Origin: Acinetobacter venetianus RAG-1 = CIP 110063
GTDB lineage: Bacteria; Pseudomonadota; Gammaproteobacteria; Pseudomonadales; Moraxellaceae
Assembly (NCBI RefSeq): GCF_000368585.1
Contig: NZ_KB849560.1
Coordinates: 1-64,000 of the forward strand
Reading direction: 5' to 3'
DNA: 64,000 nt
Below are positions 21,945 to 29,857 of the stretch, in pieces; within the stretch, counting starts at the first letter, position 1, and each line of letters begins with the position of its first letter. Made by a program: the position numbers and the translations under genes. A model generated the notes under the pieces. The model was given only the letters and a program-made list of their open reading frames with translations, was not told the DNA's origin and ran no database searches.

Positions 21945-23081
21945 ATGTTGAATCAACTATCACCCCATCACTACCAAACTGTGTTGGTGTGGTATTTGGT
22001 TCAACATTCTCTCTCAAGTTTCCAAAAAATTATTCAACATTTTGGAAGCTGTGAACAGGCAACACAATCACATCGTTTCCCAGAATGGAAACAGCTTGGT
22101 TTACATGCCAATCATTTAAAACGTTTGGACGAGTTTCTCAGCCCTGAGGGCCAACAGAAATTCGAACAGATTGTACAGCTGATTCTGAAACACACAGACT
22201 TCATTCTCACGCCAAAAGATATTGACTACCCGACCCAACTCCTACCCTATTCAGATCATCCACCGATTCTCTTCGGTCAGGGACAAGCACAAGCTTTATT
22301 ACAACCGCAAATTGCGATGGTTGGGAGTCGGAAACCGAGTCCACATGGTCGTCAAGTTGCGTATGATTTTGCTTATTATTTAAGTGAAAAAGGTTTTTAT
22401 ATTAGCAGTGGTTTAGCTCATGGAATTGATGAAGCAGCACATCGTGGTGGCTTAAGCCATCATCGAACCATTGCCGTTGTGGGAACAGGCTTAGATACGG
22501 TTTATCCTTCTCAAAATAAGACGCTTGCACAACAGATTGTTCAATCAGGTGCTATCGTGACTGAGTTTCTTCCAACCACAATGCCTTTACAGCAACATTT
22601 TCCGCGAAGAAATCGGATTGTGAGTGGTCTGAGTCTCGGTGTTGTTGTGATTGAAGCCGCTCTACAAAGTGGGTCACTTATTACTGCGAATAAAGCGGCT
22701 GAACAAGGCAAGCTAGTGTTTGCGATACCTGGGCATATCTACAGTGAATTCCACCAAGGCTGCCATCAACTGATTCGTGAGGGTGCTATTCTCATCGATC
22801 ATCCTGAACAAATTATTGAAGATTTGGCACTTCCAACCCAGTGGCAAACACAGCAACAACCAAGCAAAGAAAAAGAAATAGTCGAAGCGCCTGCACACAT
22901 TCCAACGAATTTACTCCCTCTGTATCAGCAGCTTGATTGGGTAGGACAAGATCTCGATCAACTCGCACAAAGCTCCCCGACTTCTGCCGCAGAACTCACT
23001 GCCCAGTTAATGGAACTTGAGTTATTGGGATTATGTATGCAACAAGGTGGTCGCTATTTACGTTGTCGACCAATGCTTTAA
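21945..23081 (+). CDS. dprA: DNA-processing protein DprA
   Basis: Loads RecA onto single-stranded DNA taken up during natural transformation and protects it. The 378-residue protein has an N-terminal helical SAM-like part, the Rossmann-fold DprA core (about 85-290) with MVGSRKPSPHGR (about 124-135), SSGLAHGIDEAAHRG, VGTGLDTVYPSQN (about 178-190) and FPRRNRIVSGLS, and a C-terminal winged-helix domain (about 320-378). All core motifs are intact, which agrees with the natural competence common in Acinetobacter. It starts 10 bases after the lysM-gene stop. Confidence 0.95.
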   Translation: MLNQLSPHHYQTVLVWYLVQHSLSSFQKIIQHFGSCEQATQSHRFPEWKQLGLHANHLKRLDEFLSPEGQQKFEQIVQLILKHTDFILTPKDIDYPTQLLPYSDHPPILFGQGQAQALLQPQIAMVGSRKPSPHGRQVAYDFAYYLSEKGFYISSGLAHGIDEAAHRGGLSHHRTIAVVGTGLDTVYPSQNKTLAQQIVQSGAIVTEFLPTTMPLQQHFPRRNRIVSGLSLGVVVIEAALQSGSLITANKAAEQGKLVFAIPGHIYSEFHQGCHQLIREGAILIDHPEQIIEDLALPTQWQTQQQPSKEKEIVEAPAHIPTNLLPLYQQLDWVGQDLDQLAQSSPTSAAELTAQLMELELLGLCMQQGGRYLRCRPML

Positions 23082-23117
23082 ACTAGTAAGTCCCTATCTT
23101 TTACTTATCCTCATCCT

Positions 23118-23687
23118 ATGATCACATCCTCAACATCTGAAGCAGCACAACTTTTAAAACAGGGTCAGGTGCTCGCCTATCCAACTGAAGCAGTTTGGGG
23201 CTTGGGTTGTGATCCATTCAACGAACAAGCGTTTCAAAATATTCTCGAACTGAAGCATCGCCCAATAGAGAAAGGCGTTATTCTATTAGCGGGTCATTTA
23301 AATCAAGTAGAGCACTTACTACATCGTCTAAGCGCTGAAATCCGTCAGCAAGTCATTGCAAGTTGGTCAAATCGTCAACCAACCGAGCGTGCAACCACAT
23401 GGTTATTACCAGCGGATGAACAGATTCCAACATGGATTAAAGGACAACATCCTTTAGTGGCTGTACGTGTAACGACTCATCCTTTATGCGTTGAACTATG
23501 CAATCATTTTGGTGGTTTTATTGTCTCGACGAGTGCCAATCCTGCGGGTCTTAATCCAGCCCAAAGTCTGCACGAAACAGAAAATTATTTTGGTAATTCG
23601 CTCAATTATTTAGAGGGTGAATTAGGGCTTAGCCAACAACCAAGCCGCATCCTCAATGCACTTACTGGTGAAGTCATTCGGGCATAA
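23118..23687 (+). CDS. tsaC: Threonylcarbamoyl-AMP synthase (YrdC/Sua5 family)
   Basis: Makes L-threonylcarbamoyladenylate from threonine, bicarbonate and ATP for the t6A37 modification of ANN-decoding tRNAs. The 189-residue length is that of single-domain TsaC (YrdC). Seen: VLAYPTEAVWGLGCDP (about 16-31), LKHRPIEKGVILL (about 44-56, KR-type phosphate-binding segment) and STSANPAGLNP (about 138-148). Follows dprA by 36 bases in the same direction, as in many gammaproteobacteria. Confidence 0.94.
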   Translation: MITSSTSEAAQLLKQGQVLAYPTEAVWGLGCDPFNEQAFQNILELKHRPIEKGVILLAGHLNQVEHLLHRLSAEIRQQVIASWSNRQPTERATTWLLPADEQIPTWIKGQHPLVAVRVTTHPLCVELCNHFGGFIVSTSANPAGLNPAQSLHETENYFGNSLNYLEGELGLSQQPSRILNALTGEVIRA

Positions 23688-23701
23688 TCAGTGAATTTCA
23701 C

Positions 23702-23736
23702 AAAAAAAAAGCTCAGTTATATAGGGATAACTGAGC
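23702..23736 (-). terminator. Rho-independent terminator, leftward
   Basis: A 10-bp perfect stem with 6-base loop and a run of nine T on the minus strand. It lies 340 bases beyond the end of the leftward EamA gene, too far to be its obvious terminator. Confidence 0.75.
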
Positions 23737-23822
23737 ATAAAAAGGATGTGTAAATCACATCCAGAGGGTTCATCAATTTGGTTAGCAACGTCTTCATTCT
23801 AAAAACGAATCAGCTCGCTATG
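23702..23822 (-). ncRNA. Possible small RNA with its own promoter and terminator
   Basis: On the minus strand: -35 TTGTAT (23852-23857), 17-bp spacer, -10 CATAAT (23829-23834), then about 120 bases with no coding frame, a hairpin (GGATGTG / CACATCC, 23744-23762) and a 10-bp terminator stem (GCTCAGTTAT / ATAACTGAGC, 23711-23736) followed by nine T residues. These are the parts of a free-standing small RNA. It is equally possible that the hairpin only ends leftward read-through. No known RNA family was recognised. Confidence 0.4.
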
Positions 23823-24078
23823 GAAAGTATTATGGATCAATCGTTCAACTTATACAAATATATTATTTATCTAACAAAAAATGTGAAAAGCGCACCATTT
23901 TTGTCAGTTTTAAAATTTCAATAAAATTATATTTATATTTTTATTCAGCTTTTTTTTGATCGTAAATTTCGACATTATTGAAAATATATTTGTAAATCAT
24001 ATAGAAAGAATGAACGCCTAATAAATAATTTAGTGCGTTTGTTGCTATTTTAAACAAATACACCTCATCATTTCATAT
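23823..24078. other. A/T-rich intergenic stretch
   Basis: Together with 23688-23822 this makes a gap of about 390 bases between convergent tsaC and the EamA gene. Apart from the possible small RNA and its promoter nothing was recognised; bases 23860-24060 are very A/T rich. Confidence 0.5.
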
Positions 24079-25002
24079 TTAAGAAGCCGTTTCAACTAAC
24101 TGTGAAGGTACTTTCATGGTTTTCTTCTGTGCCATTATGATGCCGACTAGGATCATCATCCCACCAATCGTATGGTAGATTGTCCAATGCTCAGATAACC
24201 AAAGACTGGCAATAATTGCGGTAAATACTGGCATAAGATTCATAAAAATACTGGTACGGTTAGGGCCAATTGCTTGAACAGCCACCATCCACAATAAAGG
24301 CGCAATCAATGATGGAAAAACACCTGCATATAGCACGCTTGCAGCATTGTCAGCATTAATCCCATCTAAGCCAAACCAAAGTAAAAATGGTACGTGATAC
24401 AATAACGCAAAGCCAATTTGTACATAAAGGCTGGTCAATAGCGGCAGCTTTAATTGCCATTTTTTGAGGAATACACCATAGAATGCGTAGAAACCAACCG
24501 CAACCACCATAACAGCATCGCCCCAGTGTCCACCCTGCTCAAATAAGCTGGAGATATGCCCCTGACTCATCACATAGATCAGACCTGCAAATGACAGTAA
24601 GCTGCCAAAGATTGCAAAGCGATTTGGCACATCTTTTAAGATCAGATAGGAAATAAAAATGGTAAAGACTGGAACAAAGGCATTCACAATTCCCATGTTG
24701 GTCGCCGTCGTATAGTGGGCAGCGGTATAAGACAGCCCTTGATATAACACCATCCCAAACGCACTCAACACGGCCAGTTTACCTAAATCTTTTCCAATCA
24801 CCGCGCGTTGCTTCCACACTTTTGGTAGCATGAAAGGCGTTAAAATCAGAAAAGCGACAAACCAACGATAGAAACTGATACTCACAGGTGAAATATAATC
24901 AGCAACATAACGCGTTACAGCGATATTAAGCGACCAAATTAACACTGCAATCAGTGGCAAAACAAATGCCCACTTTTGATATTTACTCAACTGAACCATC
25001 AT
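24079..25002 (-). CDS. EamA/DMT-family transporter
   Basis: Drug/metabolite transporter superfamily protein of the inner membrane, 307 residues from the ATG at 25002 (a GTG 12 bases earlier is open). It has ten predicted helices in two EamA repeats (about 10-150 and 160-295), with the typical start of the first repeat (LIWSLNIAVTRYVADYISPV) and the second-half segment (LWMVAVQAIGPNRTSIFMNLMPVFTAIIA). Such proteins usually export amino acids or other metabolites; the substrate is not evident. It is in the same direction as the TetR gene upstream (103-base gap). Confidence 0.85.
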   Translation of the reverse strand: MMVQLSKYQKWAFVLPLIAVLIWSLNIAVTRYVADYISPVSISFYRWFVAFLILTPFMLPKVWKQRAVIGKDLGKLAVLSAFGMVLYQGLSYTAAHYTTATNMGIVNAFVPVFTIFISYLILKDVPNRFAIFGSLLSFAGLIYVMSQGHISSLFEQGGHWGDAVMVVAVGFYAFYGVFLKKWQLKLPLLTSLYVQIGFALLYHVPFLLWFGLDGINADNAASVLYAGVFPSLIAPLLWMVAVQAIGPNRTSIFMNLMPVFTAIIASLWLSEHWTIYHTIGGMMILVGIIMAQKKTMKVPSQLVETAS

Positions 25003-25104
25003 CAATCTCAGCACATTTACCTGATGTGTGTATTGTGAAAGATGTCTAATTTAATTGAAATATCGTATTTCAGACATTTATATCGCAGTTACGACATACG
25101 AATT

Positions 25105-25749
25105 TTAGAACAGATCCCATGTTCGCATCGCGTGCTCAACCACTTTATGCAGTTGCTCTACATTTGCGCCATCTCTTGCTTGTATGGTGAGTCCCTGTAA
25201 AACAGTGGCATAGAAATCCGCTATTTCTTGTAATGGTGCGGTTTCTACAACATCCCCCTCTGCGACGGCTTGTTGTAAACGCTCAAGTAATTTTTGTTTG
25301 GTCTTGAGCCTTTTTTCTAAAATATTGTGTTGCACCTCTTGAGCATGATCAGAACAGTTCATCGTCGCCACAACTAACATACAGCCCGAAGGTTTATCTG
25401 GCTGTGCCAAACGTTGCACGTTATCGTAAAGAAACAACTCAAAAGCAACTTTGGCAGTTTTAGCTTCTAAAAAAATGGCTTCAATTGGACAGGCTTCGTG
25501 TGCAAGATAATAATCGATACATTTATAAAACAGCGTCGTCTTATCTCCAAAACTACTATATAAACTCGGCGCAGTCAGTGCCAAAGCTTGTGTGAGATCA
25601 CTAATCGACGTTGCTTCATAGCCATGCTCCCAAAATAACAACATCGCTTTTTCTAAGGCCTGTTGCTCATCAAAGCACTTTGGACGTCCACGCTTCTTTT
25701 TTGCTGGATGATCACAAGGTTCTTGTTCAGATACATTGTTATTTGTCAT
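25105..25749 (-). CDS. TetR-family regulator of the divergent MFS gene
   Basis: A 214-residue repressor-type protein. After a charged N-terminus with an AT-hook-like KKKRGRPKCF (about 17-26) comes the TetR helix-turn-helix (ISDLTQALALTAPSLYSSFG, about 49-68), then a ligand domain with cysteines (ACPIEAI, SGCMLV, MNCSDH). Divergent from the MFS transporter at 25897, with two similar palindromes in the 147-bp gap at 25765-25786 and 25821-25842. The expected role is repression of the exporter and of itself, relieved by an exported compound. Confidence 0.9.
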   Translation of the reverse strand: MTNNNVSEQEPCDHPAKKKRGRPKCFDEQQALEKAMLLFWEHGYEATSISDLTQALALTAPSLYSSFGDKTTLFYKCIDYYLAHEACPIEAIFLEAKTAKVAFELFLYDNVQRLAQPDKPSGCMLVVATMNCSDHAQEVQHNILEKRLKTKQKLLERLQQAVAEGDVVETAPLQEIADFYATVLQGLTIQARDGANVEQLHKVVEHAMRTWDLF

Positions 25750-25764
25750 AAGGGTTACACATTA

Positions 25765-25786
25765 TTTTATAACGATCATTATTAAA
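25765..25786. promoter_or_regulatory. TetR operator 1 (imperfect)
   Basis: Begins with the half-site TTTTATAAC, identical to the left half of operator 2, followed by a degenerate right half ATTATTAAA. Lies 15 bases upstream of the tetR start codon, so it could control that gene. Confidence 0.55.
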
Positions 25787-25790
25787 TTAA

Positions 25791-25819
25791 TTGACGCATC
25801 AATTTTTATCAACTATTTT
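25791..25819 (+). promoter_or_regulatory. Promoter of the MFS exporter gene
   Basis: -35 TTGACG (25791-25796), 17-bp spacer, -10 TATTTT (25814-25819). Operator 2 starts two bases after the -10, so a bound TetR would cover the transcription start. Confidence 0.55.
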
Positions 25820-25820
25820 A

Positions 25821-25842
25821 TTTTATAACAATTGTTATAAAA
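25821..25842. promoter_or_regulatory. TetR operator 2 (perfect 22-bp palindrome)
   Basis: A fully symmetric 22-bp site built from the half TTTTATAACAA and its complement, covering the predicted start of the MFS transcript. The shared half-site with operator 1 supports recognition by the adjacent TetR protein. Confidence 0.75.
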
Positions 25843-25896
25843 ATATCCCTATCGCCTAATTTTATTATCAAAATACTGATAATAAAGGAAAATTTT

Positions 25897-27117
25897 ATGG
25901 AACACACTCCCTCTCCCGAAGCTCACCCCACAACGGTAACTCAAACTCAAGGTAGTTGGTTCGCGATCTTGGCTGTCGCAATCGCAGCTTTTGCTCTTGT
26001 AACCAGTGAGTTTCTGCCCGTTGGTGTGTTAAACAGCGTTGCAACTGATCTCAATATTTCAGTCGGTACGGCAGGTTTGATTATTACCTTACCTGGGGTT
26101 ATGGCAGCGCTTGCAGCACCATTACTCCCGATCGCCGTCAAACAACTTGATCGTCGTTATGTACTCATTTTACTCACGGCGATCATGGTCATTGCCAACA
26201 CCATTACTGCATTTGCAGATAGCTTCCACGTCTTACTCTTGAGTCGACTGGTTCTTGGTATTTCAATTGGTGGCTTTTGGGCAACAGCGATTGCTTTAAG
26301 TGGAAAACTAGCTCCTGCACATTTACCGATTGCCAAAGCAACAGCGATCGTGATGGCTGGTGTAACCTTCGCTACGGTACTTGGCGTACCGATTGGGACA
26401 TGGTTAAGTGAATTTTATGGTTGGCGAAGTGCATTTGGTATCACGGCGGCGATTGGCTTAGTGGTCCTAGTGTTACAACTGATTTTCTTACCAAAACTTA
26501 AACCAGATTCAGCCATTCATCTCCGTGATTTACCTGCATTGCTCCGCGAACCTAAAGCACGTAGCGGGATGCTGATCGTGCTGCTAATTGGTTTAGCGCA
26601 TTTCTGCGCTTATAGTTACCTTGCACCCTTCTTTAAAAATATTGCAGGATTTGATGGTACAACGATCAGTTCCCTGTTATTGCTGTACGGGATTGCAGGT
26701 ATTTTTGGTAATGCTTTTGCAGGTTATAGTGGTAATTTAAATGTGCGCTATACCCTCGCCTTTGTCGGCATTTGTTTTACCATCGTATTCTTTGGTTTCC
26801 CAGTTTTTGCAATACATGAGTTTGGTGCTATTGTTTTAACAGCATTATGGGGCTTTGCATTCGGTGCATTCCCAACTTCAGCGAATATTTGGATGTTTGT
26901 ACATGCACCAAATGCCGTAGAAAAAGGTATGCCTTTATTTGTGGGATTGTTCCAAGTCATGATCGCAATAGGTTCACTTCTAGGTGGTTATGTCGTTGAT
27001 CATTTCAATGAAAATATCTTAATTTATGGTGTGATTAGCTTTGTCGCATTAGCATTACTCAGTATTTTCACCTTAGCCAAAGGTTTAAATAACCCGAAAA
27101 TTACCTGTGAAAATTAA
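25897..27117 (+). CDS. MFS exporter, DHA1 family (AraJ/NepI-like)
   Basis: A 406-residue, 12-helix inner-membrane transporter of the drug:H+ antiporter-1 type. Seen: AFALVTSEFLPVGVLNSVA (about 31-49), the motif-A region QLDRRYVLILLT (about 82-93) and the motif-C-like PIGTWLSEFYGWRSAFG (about 165-181). Relatives export sugars, nucleosides or drugs; the substrate here is unknown. Control by the divergent TetR is supported by operators 1 and 2. The AraC gene follows 15 bases after the stop and is probably co-transcribed. Confidence 0.88.
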   Translation: MEHTPSPEAHPTTVTQTQGSWFAILAVAIAAFALVTSEFLPVGVLNSVATDLNISVGTAGLIITLPGVMAALAAPLLPIAVKQLDRRYVLILLTAIMVIANTITAFADSFHVLLLSRLVLGISIGGFWATAIALSGKLAPAHLPIAKATAIVMAGVTFATVLGVPIGTWLSEFYGWRSAFGITAAIGLVVLVLQLIFLPKLKPDSAIHLRDLPALLREPKARSGMLIVLLIGLAHFCAYSYLAPFFKNIAGFDGTTISSLLLLYGIAGIFGNAFAGYSGNLNVRYTLAFVGICFTIVFFGFPVFAIHEFGAIVLTALWGFAFGAFPTSANIWMFVHAPNAVEKGMPLFVGLFQVMIAIGSLLGGYVVDHFNENILIYGVISFVALALLSIFTLAKGLNNPKITCEN

Positions 27118-27132
27118 ACGTTGAGACCTCAA

Positions 27133-27906
27133 ATGAAGCGTGCTGAGACTGAACAATTTCCCTTTCTAAATGGTATAGAAGTGCATGAATTTCTCTACCA
27201 AAAGGATGATGTTGTCAGTCCACATTCTTCACTTTGGGGTGACTTCAATTTTAGTTTAAATGGCACTTTAGAATTTGATATCGAAGGACAATACTACCTA
27301 TCCCCACCGAGCTATGGACTTTGGTTACCACCTCGTACAGAGCATCAGTCACTGCCTGTAGAACATGAAATTCACTATATCTGTATTCGGCTACATCCTA
27401 GATATGGTCAAGCGTTGGGGTTGAGTTGCCGCTGTTTTAGCATTGAGCCTTTTTTTCGCGCTTTAGTGGTACAAATTTTGGAACAACAAAAACAACAGGC
27501 TCAACCTGAATATCTCGAACATCTATTACAAGTTTTATTTGATCAGTTGAAACAAGCGCCAGCCTATTCACATTATTTACCGCAAAGTACACATCCCATT
27601 CTCGCGCCAATTTTAGAAAAATTATCTGCACCAGACTCCTTTCATCAAAGTCTCCAACAAGTGTTGCAGCAATTTTCAGTCAGTGAACGGCATATCCTTC
27701 GTCTGAGTCAGCAAGAATTACAACTTTCTCTCTCGGAGTGGCGTAATCGAGCGAAAATCATCTTTGCGATCAATCAAATCCGTGAAGGTATGACTATTAA
27801 ACAACTCGCATTTGCTTTGGGTTATCACCATAGTTCTAGTTTTATCGAGTTCTTTAAACGCTATACAGGGCAAACGCCAATTCAACTAAAAAATGCATCC
27901 ATTTAA
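27133..27906 (+). CDS. AraC-family transcriptional regulator
   Basis: A 257-residue regulator from ATG 27133; a TTG 12 bases earlier is open. An N-terminal cupin-like sensor domain (about 10-90: WGDFNFSLNGTLEFDI, YGLWLPPRTEHQ) precedes the C-terminal AraC DNA-binding domain with two helix-turn-helix units (about 160-255; second unit IKQLAFALGYHHSSSFIEFFKRYTGQTP). The first unit is degenerate compared with family standards. It is directly downstream of the MFS gene, so the exporter may be under double control. Confidence 0.86.
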   Translation: MKRAETEQFPFLNGIEVHEFLYQKDDVVSPHSSLWGDFNFSLNGTLEFDIEGQYYLSPPSYGLWLPPRTEHQSLPVEHEIHYICIRLHPRYGQALGLSCRCFSIEPFFRALVVQILEQQKQQAQPEYLEHLLQVLFDQLKQAPAYSHYLPQSTHPILAPILEKLSAPDSFHQSLQQVLQQFSVSERHILRLSQQELQLSLSEWRNRAKIIFAINQIREGMTIKQLAFALGYHHSSSFIEFFKRYTGQTPIQLKNASI

Positions 27907-28038
27907 ATCACCTTCAATTTGAAATCAAAAACACAGTATTCATTATTTGTATACATTCCGAATATGGGCATTGCACTTAGCTTGAATAGCAGTTAAAACA
28001 ATGATGTTTTGCTACAACAACAAATTAGGACATATCTC

Positions 28039-28584
28039 ATGAGCCAATCGGTTTATCACATTCCAGTTAAGGACATCAAAGGTCAAGATGTTGATCTAGA
28101 TCAATACCAAGGCAAAGTTCTATTGATCGTGAACGTTGCATCAAAGTGTGGTTTAACGCCTCAATACGAAGGTTTAGAGAAGCTATATCAAGCGAAGAAA
28201 GATCAAGGTTTAGAGATTCTCGGTTTTCCAGCAAATAACTTCTTAGAACAAGAACCTGGTACGAATGATGAAATTCAGCAATTCTGCTCGCTGAACTATG
28301 ATGTGCATTTCCCGCTTTTCGCAAAAATATCAGTTGCTGGCGATGACAAGCACCCTCTTTACCAAACCTTAACGCAAGCAATTCCTGAGCGTACTGGTGA
28401 AGGCCCTTGGTGGAAAGATCTTGTTGATTATGGCTTAACACCAAACAATCCACCTGAAGTATTGTGGAACTTTGAAAAATTCCTCGTGAATAAAAATGGT
28501 GAGATTATTGCGCGTTTTGCACCAGATATTACTGCGGAGGACGAACGTATTGTGAGTGCAATCGAGGCTGAATTAGCAAAATAA
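28039..28584 (+). CDS. btuE: Glutathione/thioredoxin peroxidase, BtuE-like, altered site
   Basis: Thioredoxin-fold peroxidase that reduces hydroperoxides, 181 residues from the ATG at 28039 (AGGA nine bases upstream). It matches E. coli BtuE over its length: VNVASKCGLTPQYE with peroxidatic Cys37, the LEQEPG segment at 69-74, and WNFEKFLV with the conserved Trp-Asn. The usual FPCNQF segment reads FPANNF (63-68): the second cysteine is Ala65 and the catalytic-tetrad glutamine is Asn67. Peroxidase activity by a one-cysteine route is still plausible. Own terminator follows; no clear operon partner. Confidence 0.9.
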   Translation: MSQSVYHIPVKDIKGQDVDLDQYQGKVLLIVNVASKCGLTPQYEGLEKLYQAKKDQGLEILGFPANNFLEQEPGTNDEIQQFCSLNYDVHFPLFAKISVAGDDKHPLYQTLTQAIPERTGEGPWWKDLVDYGLTPNNPPEVLWNFEKFLVNKNGEIIARFAPDITAEDERIVSAIEAELAK

Positions 28585-28609
28585 ATCAAATATTTATCAA
28601 TATATATTT

Positions 28610-28636
28610 AAAAAAGCATGTTTAACATGCTTTTTT
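28610..28636. terminator. Terminator of the btuE-like gene
   Basis: Stem AAAAAAGCATGT / ACATGCTTTTTT with a 3-base loop, 25 bases after the stop codon, ending in a T run. Confidence 0.88.
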
Positions 28637-28748
28637 ATATCCATCATTTATGCATAGTTTTATCATTTTCAAACATCACATCCACATTATTTTAGCAACT
28701 TTAGGTTTAAATCATTTCATCGGCACTTCCTTCACATATAGGTGAACC

Positions 28749-29087
28749 ATGAAAAATATTGCTAAAATTCTAATCTTATCGTTATCTACAGCAATCGCGG
28801 TTCCTGCTTTTGCGGCACCACATGACCATTCACCACAAAAAGTCGTTAAACACTCTCAAGCACCTCAACATTCAAATGTGCAAAAGAATAAAATTCATCC
28901 GTCTAAAGATTGGAAAGTAGGACAGAAAGTTCCGAGTGCATACCGCGGACAAGGTTACAAAATTAACTACGCCCAATACAAACACCTGCATAAACCTGCC
29001 AAAAACCAGCAATGGATCAAGGTGAATGGTGACTATATTTTAATTAATGTCTTAAACCATTCGATTATCAAAATTTTAAATGGTTAA
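28749..29087 (+). CDS. RcnB-like periplasmic protein
   Basis: A 112-residue exported protein: signal peptide about 1-22 (SLSTAIAVPAFA-AP), a His/Gln/Lys-rich linker (24-50), then a compact C-terminal domain with the RcnB-family pattern (VPSAYRGQGYKINYAQYKHL, then KVNGDYILINVLNHSIIKIL). E. coli RcnB influences nickel and cobalt balance in the periplasm; here the histidines could bind metal, but no metal transport genes are adjacent. GGTGAACC precedes the start. Single gene with its own terminator at 29102-29137. Confidence 0.8.
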   Translation: MKNIAKILILSLSTAIAVPAFAAPHDHSPQKVVKHSQAPQHSNVQKNKIHPSKDWKVGQKVPSAYRGQGYKINYAQYKHLHKPAKNQQWIKVNGDYILINVLNHSIIKILNG

Positions 29088-29101
29088 TGGTCTAAGGTAG
29101 T

Positions 29102-29137
29102 AAATAAGGGACAGTTCATCGTGACTGTCCCTTATTT
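29102..29137. terminator. Hairpin terminator after the RcnB-like gene
   Basis: A 14-bp perfect stem (AAATAAGGGACAGT and its complement) with an 8-base loop, 15 bases after the stop. The T tract is short, so its strength is uncertain. Confidence 0.65.
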
Positions 29138-29230
29138 AAAAATTGTTTGCTCTTTGCAACAACCCATTCCCTCTCCACACTTTTTGATTATAGTGAGCGT
29201 CCTTTTTTATGATCTGGTGTGTGTTTAGCC

Positions 29231-29830
29231 ATGATGGATAAATTCTCTATCAAAGCCTTTCTTTCAAGCATGACACTGCTTTCAGCATTCGCCTTGACTG
29301 GTTGTGATCAAGCACCGCAAGAAGATCGTACGAATATCCAATCAGAACAGGCTATTGAACAAAATATGAGTGATGAAATTATTCAATCGAGTTCTGTTCA
29401 AGACACGCAAAATCTAAGCAAAGGCAATATGTTGAATATTGCTCGTGATATTGCAAAATTACAGCTCGAAACTGATGACTATATTGCTTTGCTAAAACAA
29501 TCTCAAAATAGCTTAGAACAAGCAATTCAAAATAAAAATGTGCAACAACTGAAAGCAACGTCAGGCGATCTAAATCAAGAATTGCATGGTCTACACGATA
29601 CGTTGCTTTCACTTAATTTAAAAAGTAATGAAATTGATCAAATTCGCCAAAATCTTCTCGTTGCCAATCAACAGTTACTCAACATGCCGTTGCTTCATGG
29701 TCAATTTGATCTTGCTAAAATCAACTTTGAGCAGATTGAGAAACAATTGAATACTATCCAAATGGATATGGTGAAGTTAGCAAGCCTCGTTTTGAAGAGT
29801 ACCAATAACACTCAAAACTCAGCAGCATAA
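29231..29830 (+). CDS. Putative lipoprotein, helical
   Basis: A 199-residue predicted lipoprotein with lipobox LTGC about 25 residues from the ATG at 29231 (a GTG 12 bases upstream is open). The mature part is rich in Gln, Asn and Leu with heptad-like spacing (LAKLQLETDDYIALLKQS and IRQNLLVANQQLLNM), suggesting a helical, possibly coiled-coil fold. No known domain was recognised. Convergent with the 726-residue gene 27 bases away. Confidence 0.72.
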   Translation: MMDKFSIKAFLSSMTLLSAFALTGCDQAPQEDRTNIQSEQAIEQNMSDEIIQSSSVQDTQNLSKGNMLNIARDIAKLQLETDDYIALLKQSQNSLEQAIQNKNVQQLKATSGDLNQELHGLHDTLLSLNLKSNEIDQIRQNLLVANQQLLNMPLLHGQFDLAKINFEQIEKQLNTIQMDMVKLASLVLKSTNNTQNSAA

Positions 29831-29857
29831 ACTTTCATTTTCAAACTAATAAGAATA

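Noticed and set aside
28076..28453. 125-residue frame antisense to the btuE-like gene
   Set aside because: Shadow of a gene with clear catalytic motifs.
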